From contig MU858135.1 of assembly GCA_033297075.1 (NCBI GenBank), positions 94,443 through 158,442 on the forward strand: 64,000 nucleotides of DNA, given 5' to 3'. The notes under the pieces are model-generated. The model made no database searches and had not been told where the DNA came from. It saw only the letters and a program-made list of their open reading frames with translations. The stretch's first letter is position 1, and the number at the start of each line of letters is the position of its first letter. A program made the translations under genes and the position numbers. This DNA is from Rhypophila decipiens. Lineage: Eukaryota > Ascomycota > Sordariomycetes > Sordariales > Naviculisporaceae. Positions 55,866 to 64,000 of the stretch are shown here, piece by piece.

Positions 55866-56525
55866 TGGAAGTCTAAAAATATAGATATCGTTTCTAAACT
55901 GTCAACAAAAAAGATTGCTTCCAATGTCAATCCCAAGGTGAATGGAGCAGCGCGGAAGTTCCTTGTTGTCCTTTCCCGGCCACGTGATTTGCGTGCCACC
56001 GAACATCTTGGCCACTGCATACTGGCCGGCATATTAGCTGTTGCAAACCTGGCCGTTAAGTATAAGCAGACAGTGCAGTACAGTATGTACAGTACTGAAC
56101 TCTACAGTGGCTTGCTGAGCTAAATACAAGTACCACCAAATCTCGCATTAGTTGCTGTTAGCCTGCAGTAACGAGCATTAACGTCCAACCTTAACCTCCG
56201 CCAAATTTGACAAAGATTGATGAATTCCGTTCAACGGGTTATTAACGGGGCCGACGAGCGCTCAACTGAACCGGGTCCTCGGGCCTTACGACCCTCTTGG
56301 CCTCCCAGATGCAATGTATCTGGGCTGCATCTTCGACGAGGAAGTGCAGCCAATCCGCAGGACGGGCACTGTTTAGGCACACATCTCGGCCTGCGGAGTC
56401 ATGATGTGCTGCCTCTTTAATCTCTCAACGCTCACAATCATCTCCTAAATACCCTGGCTCCGGCAATTCAATTCCGCCAGGTTCCATAGGTACTGTGACT
56501 CCATCTCCATCACATTAACTATATC
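55866..56525. promoter_or_regulatory. Divergent interval between two HET genes
   Basis: A 660-base interval between the start codons of the broken and the intact HET gene, likely a shared promoter. It contains a short TACAGTA-rich stretch around 56080-56100. No coding frame is supported. Confidence 0.35.
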
Positions 56526-58082
56526 ATGGATCTCGACCAACGACTAAACCATGAAAGCGGGTTCCGATACCCAACCATCAACCCAAGAACGCAGATCCGG
56601 TTACTCCGGCGGCTGCCTTTTGCAGACTCTACAAGCCCCTGTCAGCATCAATATGTGTTTGAGATCACCCATGTCCAAGACTTGTTCAGGATATCATATA
56701 ACGCACTCTCGTACACATGGGGGTCGGCCTCGTCGAGAGATGATTTGGACGAGATCAAGGTGGGTGGTCAGTCATTTTGGATCAGGAGGAACTTGCACGA
56801 CTTTCTTGTCTCTTGGCACCGCATCGTCGGCGATCCCAAGCATGGTGCCCAGCCTTTTGCCGAGAGCCATGCAAATCCGTTCCTGGCCGAAGAAGAGAGG
56901 CTCATCTTCATCGACGCCATATGCATCAACCAGCTCGGCGGCGAGGACAACAACGAGCGACAAGCGCAGGTTCTGCTCATGCGGGAGATCTACCACCGTG
57001 CGGACGGGGTAATCTCTTGGCTAGGGATTCCACCCGACGATCCAACGAGAGACGCTGTTCAGGCTCTTGCCGCTGCTGTCCGGACGAGAAGGGATTTTGG
57101 AAGTCAGGCAGCAATCTGGACACCTGCGCAGCGGGAGGCACACCGTTACCTGAGCCACAGCAGGTACTGGAGCCGTGTCTGGGTTATGCAGGAGATTTTG
57201 CTGGCTCGGGAGTTGGTTGTGTGCTGTGGAGAGTTCGGCTTTCCTCTGACATTATTTGCCGGCCGAAGCTCGCATTGCTCCGCTCAAACAGCGAGGTATC
57301 AGACTCCTGCTGAGCGAGTCACTCCATACCGGCTTCGGACAGCCATAAGACCGGTTAATACCAAAATCAGTAGTAGGAAAGATGCCTTAGCGCAAGGGAC
57401 CGTTGTCCTTCCTATGGGAGAGATGATCTCGGAGCTGCGAAGCCAGGGCTCCGTGGCCGTGTGGGAGACTTTGGACTACCAATCGCACCTGTCGGACAAC
57501 CTGTATGATATCATGGCGAGATATGGGCATCTGGAATGTTCGGACGCGCGGGATAAGCTGTATGGCTTTTTGGGGCTCGTCAAGGAGAAGAGCAGGAGGG
57601 CGATTTGTGTGGATTACAACAAGGGGGCTGACTTTGCCTTTTACCAGGGTCTCAAGGCGGGAGTGACAGAGCTGGTGCAGGAGATGGAAGCGGACCTCGT
57701 CTTGAGCAGATCTGACGGCTCCGAGAAAATGAGACAGGGTCGGGATCGAGTGACTCGATTTTACCAAGACATCCGACGGGCGTTTGGGGACGCCCTCAGC
57801 GCCGGGGAAACGGATAGAATATTGCAGAAAGTACTGGACGAACTGCAGATCGAGCAGTGGTTGGCAGGAATCGATTCTGCCTTGCTGCTGAGGGAGAATG
57901 GATACGGCGGCGAGATTGTGTCGTGGAAGGATTTCCGGGGGCTCTCTTCGGGAGGCCAAGATACCGCGAGGAAAGGGGTCGAGCAGGGTGGATGGCTCCA
58001 CAGATGGCACACTTGGCAGTACAAGGCTGTGACCAGGGCCAAGAGAAGGCTTTTCTCAAAGAATCGAAGTTATGTCGATTGA
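56526..58082 (+). CDS. HET-domain heterokaryon-incompatibility-like protein (518 aa)
   Basis: A single clean frame from the ATG at 56526 (MDLDQRLNHESGFRYPTINP). HET-domain blocks: ALSYTWG at 60-66, IDAICINQ at 129-136 and RYWSRVWVMQEI at 213-224, in the usual spacing. The C-terminal half has DARDKLYGFLGLV, the conserved D-x-R-D-x-x-[YF]-x-x-L-G element that follows HET domains, then a helical tail ending in a basic KRRLFSKNR cluster. Proteins of this type trigger cell death when unlike hyphae fuse, usually with a partner that senses nonself. The partner here is unknown; the STAND NTPase at 16.8 kb and the broken HET gene next door are candidates by location only. Confidence 0.88.
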   Translation: MDLDQRLNHESGFRYPTINPRTQIRLLRRLPFADSTSPCQHQYVFEITHVQDLFRISYNALSYTWGSASSRDDLDEIKVGGQSFWIRRNLHDFLVSWHRIVGDPKHGAQPFAESHANPFLAEEERLIFIDAICINQLGGEDNNERQAQVLLMREIYHRADGVISWLGIPPDDPTRDAVQALAAAVRTRRDFGSQAAIWTPAQREAHRYLSHSRYWSRVWVMQEILLARELVVCCGEFGFPLTLFAGRSSHCSAQTARYQTPAERVTPYRLRTAIRPVNTKISSRKDALAQGTVVLPMGEMISELRSQGSVAVWETLDYQSHLSDNLYDIMARYGHLECSDARDKLYGFLGLVKEKSRRAICVDYNKGADFAFYQGLKAGVTELVQEMEADLVLSRSDGSEKMRQGRDRVTRFYQDIRRAFGDALSAGETDRILQKVLDELQIEQWLAGIDSALLLRENGYGGEIVSWKDFRGLSSGGQDTARKGVEQGGWLHRWHTWQYKAVTRAKRRLFSKNRSYVD

Positions 58083-58503
58083 TCTGGCTAAACAATACAA
58101 AGTAAACAGAGAGTCTCCTGGGAATAGGCCGGCAATACTTCGCTACTTGTTGTTCTAAACAGTGAAAATTGAGGCACCGTGATTGGATGAAACCAGCGTT
58201 GGGGAAGCTTCTGGTATGCCTCAGCTGTTATGTGATTGGCGACGTGATTGGTTGATGCATTTTATGCGACCACTCGCACACCCACAGGATCCCGATCGAC
58301 TTGGCGTAAATCCAGATACAGACACTCACAACATGGAACATGCAAGCCATCTCTCGGACGCTCGCGTCCCGGCGTGACGTCCGTATATCATGATATGAGT
58401 CACTCCCTCATCTGCCACCAATAACTTGAGTTTGTTCGTCCTTTGCTGCCTTCAGTCTGACTCTTCCGGGACACATGGACCATACGCTTAAACGATAATC
58501 ACG
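58083..58503. other. Short intergenic stretch
   Basis: Between two same-strand HET genes. Nothing supported. Confidence 0.45.
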
Positions 58504-61330
58504 ATGCCTTACAGCACTGCCGCCCTGGTGGCCCCCAAGAGCCACCATGCCGACAGAAAAATACAGCTGCCCGTGAGGGGGAGAGTGAGATCCCAGGTAA
58601 TCGGTCCCGCGTGCTCACCTGCACGGAATCGACAACACCTTGTGAGTAGCATTTCCAGTCTTTTATTGATATATAGTCGACTGGTCATTAACGGGAATTA
58701 AGGGGTCGAATGACCTGCGCAGACGCAGCAGAGATGTCGAGAGACGACCATCCGCGTCACCACACCGGCCGGGATTGAGCAAGAGGAGACGATCCGAGCA
58801 CTCGACCGACGGCAAGAGTAGGGCGGCCAGCAGGGGTCGTTATCCAGCCGCCAAGCGCCCTTGTAAACGACAGCTCCCATGGCCCAAGTATGAACTCTGC
58901 GATGAGTGTTCCAAGATCTGCTGGGATGGGATTGAACGGATAGCGAGAGAGAAGCTGCGGTTTACCTGGAAAGGCCGTCCGCTTGTCGACGTCGGACGGC
59001 GATATCGAGACCCTCCGACAAACAACTGCACACTGTGCCGGCAGCTGCACGCGCCTTGGATAGAAAAGTACTTGGAAAACTCACGTTGGATTGAGCGCAA
59101 GTTCATCCCCGACAAGGGTGACCGAATCCATGTTTATCCAAATCTGCAATACAATCCCCATATCACCAATCACCAGGCAGGAAGGAATATGCTCCGTGCC
59201 GAAGATGCGCCCTACCACATCGCCGTCGTCCCGATCGCACCTAAATGGAAGGCGGGATTGTTGGAGCACCTGGCCACAAGGGGCATGGTAGTGGTCTTGC
59301 CCGACGGACGGACAGAGTCCAGAGTCCTTCAACCGCAAGAGCTCCCCAGACGATTTGACCCAGAGCCCGTTCGGTGCTGGCTCGATACATGCAGCAAAGG
59401 GCATCGCAACCGTTGTAATCCGAGGGTACCAGAGGTGAAAGGCATGAGAGTCATTGACTGCGAGTCTGAGAACTTCAATATCAGAAATCATCAACCGGGG
59501 TACAAGTACGTGGCTCTCAGCTACGTCTGGGGTGCACCTCCTGCCAATGGGAGCACAGGTCCGCCCAACACTGGTGCGAGTGTCAGTAGTACCCGGCCAC
59601 CAAGAGATCCAAACGTAAAGCGCACCCTGAGGCTGCCAAGGGACGTCCCGTTGACCATCAGAGACGCCATCACGGTGACCAAAGCCTTGGGATATCGCTA
59701 TCTCTGGGTAGACAAGTACTGCATCGACCAGCACAACCCAAAGGAGCAACAAGAACAATTCAGTCGAATGGGAGACATCTACGCCGGCTCCCAGATTGCC
59801 ATCTTCGCCCTGGGAGATGACTCGGAAGCCGGACTCCCAGGCGTGAGCACGACGCCACGTCTCGTCCAAGAAGAATGCCGCAGCGGGTCGTACCGCTTCA
59901 TCTCAACCATGCCAGACCCACATGAGTTCATCAAGTACTCTCAATGGTCAAACCGTGCATGGACCTTGCAAGAAGGCCTCTTCTCGACCCGGCGCCTCTT
60001 TTTCACCAACCACCAGGTCTACTTTGAGTGCAACGCAATGAACACTACCGAATGCCTCAAAAGTGACCTCGGCGTCCTGCACACCAACAACCGCCAACGT
60101 CTGCGAGCGTACCACCGAGCAGGGCAGTTCGTGTGTGGCAACTCAAGTAGTTTCTCACACCTCGACGTCCGTCGGAACCAAGCGAACCACCGCAAAGTCG
60201 ACATCCTCCGACGCTGCCAACTCCAAACTGAACAATACACCAAGCGCGAGTTGACCAACAAGGACGACATCCTCCACGCCTTTGCTGCCATCGCGAGGTT
60301 TTACGCCAAAACAAGCGCCATGATTGCCTCGTTGTCTGGCCTCCCCGTCCCATTTCCCATCGCGAATCTACCGGGACTAGAAAATCGCAAGCAAGAAGGA
60401 CTAGACCATCTCACCTACGCACTATCCTGGTCACACGAGATTAACAACTTTGACACGGCTTTCCCAAGACGATTCTTTGTCGCCCAGAACAAGAGACAGC
60501 AAGACCCCTGGAGACCACATCACAACCCCAAACCCCAGCGCCGCCAAGGGTTTCCTTCGTGGTCATGGGCAGGCTGGTTCGGCGCTGTACAAACTAGTCG
60601 AGAGCACTTGCCCTATATGTGGACGAGCTTGCTTGATTCCGTCAAGATTGGGTTCCCCGACGGACAGGTAAAGCCGTTCGAGTATATCCTTGGGTTTGAG
60701 CGGTACAAGGCGTATTTCATTCGCGAACTGTTGACTGCCGATACGCTGTATTTCGATGCTCATGTGCTTGATCCCAGACAAGTCGTGCAGAGGCTGGTTA
60801 CCACTGCCGGGCGGAGTAACAGTCGCTCTATGCCGGTGGGGGCATCTTTTACTTCTGTTGGTTCGGCGTTTGACGACGAGGATGATCCGGGAGATAGCAG
60901 TCGGGATAGTACAAGGGATAGTGCCACAACGATTGGGGATATAGAGGTCAGACTTTCGACTGGTCCGGCATCACTAAAGGACTTTCGGTATCAGATGTTG
61001 CTGTCGGCACGACAGCAGGAACGGGGAGAAGGCACGGCGCCCTACTATCAGTGTGTCATCCTCGGCACACACGGAGAACCGCGGAAGGATGTCTACCGAG
61101 CCATCAAGGCGCAGGACAAGAAACGCCGGAATGCGAGGAAGAGGCGGATTGAGCTGTTCGAGCCGTCTGAGCCGGAGGACATTGTCTGTCTTGTTGTGCG
61201 GACTGACCCTGTCACTGGGGTGTCGCACCGAAGGGGGTTGATGAAGGTGAGGTACTATACGGGCAAGGGAGGGTTGGAGGCATTGTGGGGGTGGGATGTT
61301 GGGGAGAAGAGGAGCTTTATCTTGAAGTAG
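58504..61330 (+). CDS. Large HET-domain protein with N-terminal Cys pairs (about 893 aa)
   Basis: The long frame is open from 58742 but has no early ATG. A small first exon 58504-58596 (MPYSTAALVAPKSHH, GTAATC donor) joined to an acceptor at 58741 keeps the frame, although that splice is uncertain. The protein then shows a basic stretch (SKRRRSEH) and CDECSKIC...CTLCRQL, the zinc-like Cys pairs that precede many HET domains. The HET blocks follow: YVALSYVWGAP, YLWVDKYCIDQ and WSNRAWTLQEGLFSTRRLFF. A later FPSWSWAGWFG is the C-terminal signature of the larger HET class. The C-terminus is very basic (KKRRNARKRRIE) and may direct it to the nucleus. A Ser/Asp stretch near residue 740 is low-complexity. 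The coding part is otherwise intact. Confidence 0.8.
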
Positions 61331-61736
61331 TTGTTACCTATTTATTTCATTCATAATCTCAAAAGCGCTTTCATTTTTCACACAAAAGTACACTCACTGA
61401 GCTAGCTGCCGTCCTGTTGATCAGTGGCACACTGCAACATCAGTTCGCAAGAGTTCATGCGATCGGAAAGAAAAAGGTATTTCATGTGATTGTCATTGTC
61501 CGTTAACCGTTAACCGTTAACCGTTGCGCATTGCCTGTTACCGTTTCGCCATAAAGTACATTGCAAAGTGGCCTTGGCCAGCAGATCAAGTCCCTTGTAA
61601 AGAAGATGAAACCATCGCAAATATCCGTGCTAACACCCAGTTCCTAAAGCATGCCATGACCCTTCCCTTGTGTCGACGTTTATCCCACGTCCCTTCGAAC
61701 GAATTGAGACGTCGAGTTGTCGAAAGAGCAAGTCAA
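61331..61736. other. Convergent 3' interval with a short repeat
   Basis: Between the stop codons of the HET gene and the CON-6 gene. It holds a 7-bp tandem repeat at 61501-61525 and nothing else supported. Confidence 0.45.
61501..61525. repeat. CGTTAAC tandem repeat
   Basis: Three and a half copies of CGTTAAC (palindromic GTTAAC inside). Confidence 0.85.
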
Positions 61737-62026
61737 TTACTTGCTAAAGAAGGCCTTCTCGCCGCCGAGCTCCTTGAGGGCCTCCTCCGAGTTCTTCTTG
61801 GATTCTTCGCTCGTGTCTGAAGATGATTGCGATGGTTAGCAGAAAGTTCTATGACAAATGCAAAAGACAATAATCAGGGACGGATCGACGTACTAGGATT
61901 GCTCAGGTTGGCCTTGTGGCCGCGGGCCTTATTGCTGACCTCCTCGGGCTGCAGCTCAGCATTCTCAAGGGCGGCGTCGGCCTTGATGTCGCGCTGCGGG
62001 GGGTCTTCGCGAAGTTCGACAGGCAT
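61737..62026 (-). CDS. CON-6 family conidiation/stress peptide (70 aa)
   Basis: Exons 62026-61894 and 61816-61737 (133+80 nt = 71 codons with stop), intron 77 nt (GTACGT donor, CTTCAG acceptor, phase 1, restoring Asn). ATG gives MPVELREDPPQRDIKADAAL. The family core is NKARGHKANLSNPNTSEESK with the following EALKELGG. Members are small, very hydrophilic, disordered proteins first found as conidiation-specific in Neurospora and often induced late in growth, in spores or under stress. One copy of the repeat is present, and the length is normal for the short class. The C-terminal FFSK is unusual but may be real. Confidence 0.85.
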
Positions 62027-62742
62027 GATGGTGACTTGGTTCTGGTGTTTGGTAGATTTGTGTGTTTTTGTTTGGGAATGGCTTGGTCTGGTCAATCGAG
62101 TGCAGAGAGTTGCTCGGTGTTGTTAGTTCTCGAAAGTAGAGAATGAGAGTGGAAGTGGTTCTTATATCTTGATCACCCCTTTATGCTCTTATTGTTTGCT
62201 CTACTTCGATCATTGGTGACGTAACTATCCCAAGCTAGCCGCTGCGTCAATTGTCGTCATGAACTGCGGGGAGCCGTGGTTCCGGTTCCAAATGATGATA
62301 TCATTCATTGCGATCCGTAATTCCGTTTACGCTTTTTTTCTGTCTCATCTCAATAATCGTGACAACAGGCAGGGGCGTAGGGCGAGGAAGGAACGATCTT
62401 CGACCCTTAACAGTTTATGCCCAGTTGTGCACGCTTAATTGTTAGCACCTTGGCGGGAGAGCACGGTCGTTGTTTGACTCCTGACGTCACGACTTCACGA
62501 TCTGATCTCTAATGGGTCAGCGAGAAGGGGTATGATGCAAAAGTGGAGATAAATCCCATTGCTTTTGTTGTTTGTCAACTTTGTCAAACAGAGAATGATG
62601 GAAACTATTTCTTGATGTAATGGAGATTTGGAAACCGGCTCGCTAGGTGATAATTGTAACAATTAAAGGCTGTTGTTTGGGGCGAAGACATGTGCTGAAT
62701 CTCTTACATATGTGAAAAAGACTAGAAATATGTCTAAAGAGG
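62027..62742. other. Intergenic, CON-6 promoter side
   Basis: AT-rich with no frame. The last 5 bases before the LTR are AGAGG. Confidence 0.45.
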
Positions 62743-63884
62743 TGTTACAACCTGACACCTGGGTAGGTACAGACTGCAAGGCAGGACGCCTAACGGGGGT
62801 TGACAGTTGGAAAGGAGGTTGTACGCGGTAAGTACTGCAAGTACTGTCACTGATCAGGTTGCTCTAACTAAGAGCTTGTAAGCTTGAACAAGATAGTAGA
62901 CAATGAACTTTATTGCTTGCGTGAGGAGTCCAAGAACCCTCGGACGGAAGGTGTGCAGCACCTTCCTACTATATAGGAGACTCTGAGGCTGTAATGACAA
63001 TGACTGTGTACCTATGTACTGGACCCGTGGACCCGTCGTTACTTCCCTGGGTCCCCGGGTCCTCCTTCCCCTGGGTCCACGGTGATTGGCCGATCCTTCC
63101 CCTGCCTTATTGGCTGCCACAGGTGGGGCACTTCGCCGCCTGAGGCACTCATGCCTGACGCATGGTGTCAAGTCATGACGGCTTGCCTGTTCTTTCATCG
63201 TTACGGTCCACGGTCTTGTGCCTCAAGTTAAAGAGATGATCATGTGGTGTACGGACTCCGGGCGAGGTCTCTTGGAAGAAGAAAATGGGTATATAAGAGA
63301 GCTCTTCGGAATGAATCACCAGCTTTTCTTTTCTTCCCAGACTACACTAAACTAGGCCATAGTTCTAGCCGTTATAAGTGTACGGTTTGTTTTCTAGTTC
63401 AACGCGTATTGTTCTAGATTTGCAGATTTCTATGTATTGTAATAGGGGGTGGCGTCGTGGGGAGTCTTCATAATCGATGAACAGTAAGCCTACTGATTGA
63501 CACACTGAGTAGAATCTCGCTGGACATCAAGGAAGCTATGCTACAGAGATGGTTGGATACATATGTCTAGTTCTAAATCTGCTTCTGTCCAGTTTCAACG
63601 TTCTTGATACTTCTATTGCTGATTTGATATCCACCTGATTCAGTTCTCTGTCCTCATCCTGATTGTAAGTTGAGCACTCCTATTGGCTATTCCTTGTAAT
63701 GTGGAGACCATTCCTGTCAAGTGTTTGTTGTCTGAGGAGTCCCTATCGCGAGCATTCCAGGCTTGCTTTTTCTGTATCTAGCGTATGCACGTAGCCATAA
63801 TGGGATTAGGGGATCCTTGTTGAAGTCCCCGGACCCGATAAGGAGCACTGCAATTTTAGCCCCAACGGAAGGGGGGTTGTTACA
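62743..63884 (+). mobile_element. Candidate long terminal repeat (1.1 kb)
   Basis: The block starts TGTTACAACC and ends GGTTGTTACA, a perfect 10-bp inverted pair with the TG...CA ends expected of an LTR. Inside, TATATAA at 63290 could drive a transcript, and C/T-rich and GGGACCC blocks precede it. The 5-bp flanks differ (AGAGG left, CAACG right), so it is not a solo LTR with a target duplication. It may instead be the 5' LTR of an element running off the right edge. No second LTR is in the window to compare. Confidence 0.5.
63290..63296 (+). promoter_or_regulatory. TATA box inside the candidate LTR
   Basis: TATATAA followed by GAGAGCTC, within the LTR upstream half, as for a U3 promoter. Confidence 0.4.
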
Positions 63885-64000
63885 CAACGGGATCTCTTGT
63901 CACAGTTTAAGGGGAGGTAGTTCTTTGCAAAGGTTGTGTCTCCCTGCAGAGTGGCGCCAACATGGCGGCAACGCAGGGCGAAATCACGGTCAACACGTCC
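63885..64000 (+). other. Internal start of the element, possible gag beginning
   Basis: After the LTR a purine-rich AAGGGGAGG tract and a GAGTGGCGCCAAC block are followed by an ATG at 63962, opening MAATQGEITVNTS to the window edge. This could be the start of a gag frame. No classical tRNA-primer site right after the LTR was recognised. Confidence 0.3.

Noticed and set aside
57387..58010. 207-codon frame opposite the intact HET gene
   Set aside because: Shadow of the HET coding frame; no motif of its own.
59081..59869. 262-codon frame opposite the large HET gene
   Set aside because: Shadow frame over the conserved HET blocks.
62743..63884. Solo LTR
   Set aside because: The flanking 5-mers (AGAGG and CAACG) do not match as a target duplication.

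Overview
The window is nuclear DNA from a filamentous ascomycete, probably a Sordariomycete-like mould. The evidence is intron-bearing genes (introns mostly 50-80 nt, GTAAGT/GTATGT donors, CAG/TAG/AAG acceptors), a Zn(II)2Cys6 regulator, several HET-domain and STAND NTPase genes, a SAT4-type membrane protein, a LaeA-like methyltransferase and a CON-6 family stress peptide. No tRNA, rRNA or CRISPR array was recognised. Gene models were built by hand-splicing the reading frames; exon coordinates are in each entry.

Layout, left to right: an edge fragment of a membrane protein (1-134); a SAT4/rhodopsin-type membrane protein (1.7-3.0 kb); a DUF7924-like protein (5.5-7.0 kb); a decayed cytochrome P450 (9.2-11.0 kb); a LaeA-like methyltransferase (12.2-13.4 kb); a small four-helix membrane protein (14.3-15.0 kb); a 579-bp inverted-repeat element (15.7-16.3 kb); a 1164-aa STAND/NLR-like NTPase (16.8-20.2 kb); a 211-aa unknown protein (21.0-21.7 kb); an 846-aa multi-pass membrane protein (23.2-25.8 kb); a DUF829 gene cut by one stop codon (28.7-29.6 kb); a tandem array of six related modules of an unrecognised family (30.2-39.2 kb) interrupted by a second inverted-repeat element; an SPX-ankyrin-GDPD protein like yeast Gde1 (40.4-43.7 kb); a divergent regulator/reductase pair (44.3-47.8 kb); an MFS sugar transporter (49.8-51.6 kb); a BTB protein (53.3-54.7 kb); three HET-domain genes, one broken (54.9-61.3 kb); a CON-6 peptide (61.7-62.0 kb); and, at the right edge, what looks like an LTR with the start of a retrotransposon.

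The most interesting part is the 30-39 kb array. Four minus-strand loci hold five modules (A, B, C and the fused E-D) and one plus-strand locus holds a sixth (F). All share a core built around [IV]PV[VIL]E, a G-rich turn, a short helix ending LxELI, and a strongly conserved EAQLxFYG. In every module one phase-0 intron follows a Gly-[KQ/G] position, and the next exon opens with a Cys-containing charged helix. C-B and E-D are two copies of one two-module unit. An inverted-repeat element sits exactly between C and B and now provides the stop codon of C. Several array genes share an upstream motif, CTATTGTAGAC, which also lies in front of the unrelated-looking 211-aa gene at 21.0 kb.

A second theme is gene decay. 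The P450 (stop plus frameshifts), the DUF829 gene (one TAA), module E (TAG), module F (TAA) and a HET gene (frameshift) are all broken, while long neighbours such as the STAND NTPase, GDE1-like and transporter genes are clean. Together with the HET/STAND genes and mobile elements, this suggests a fast-evolving accessory or subtelomere-like region. That last point is inference.
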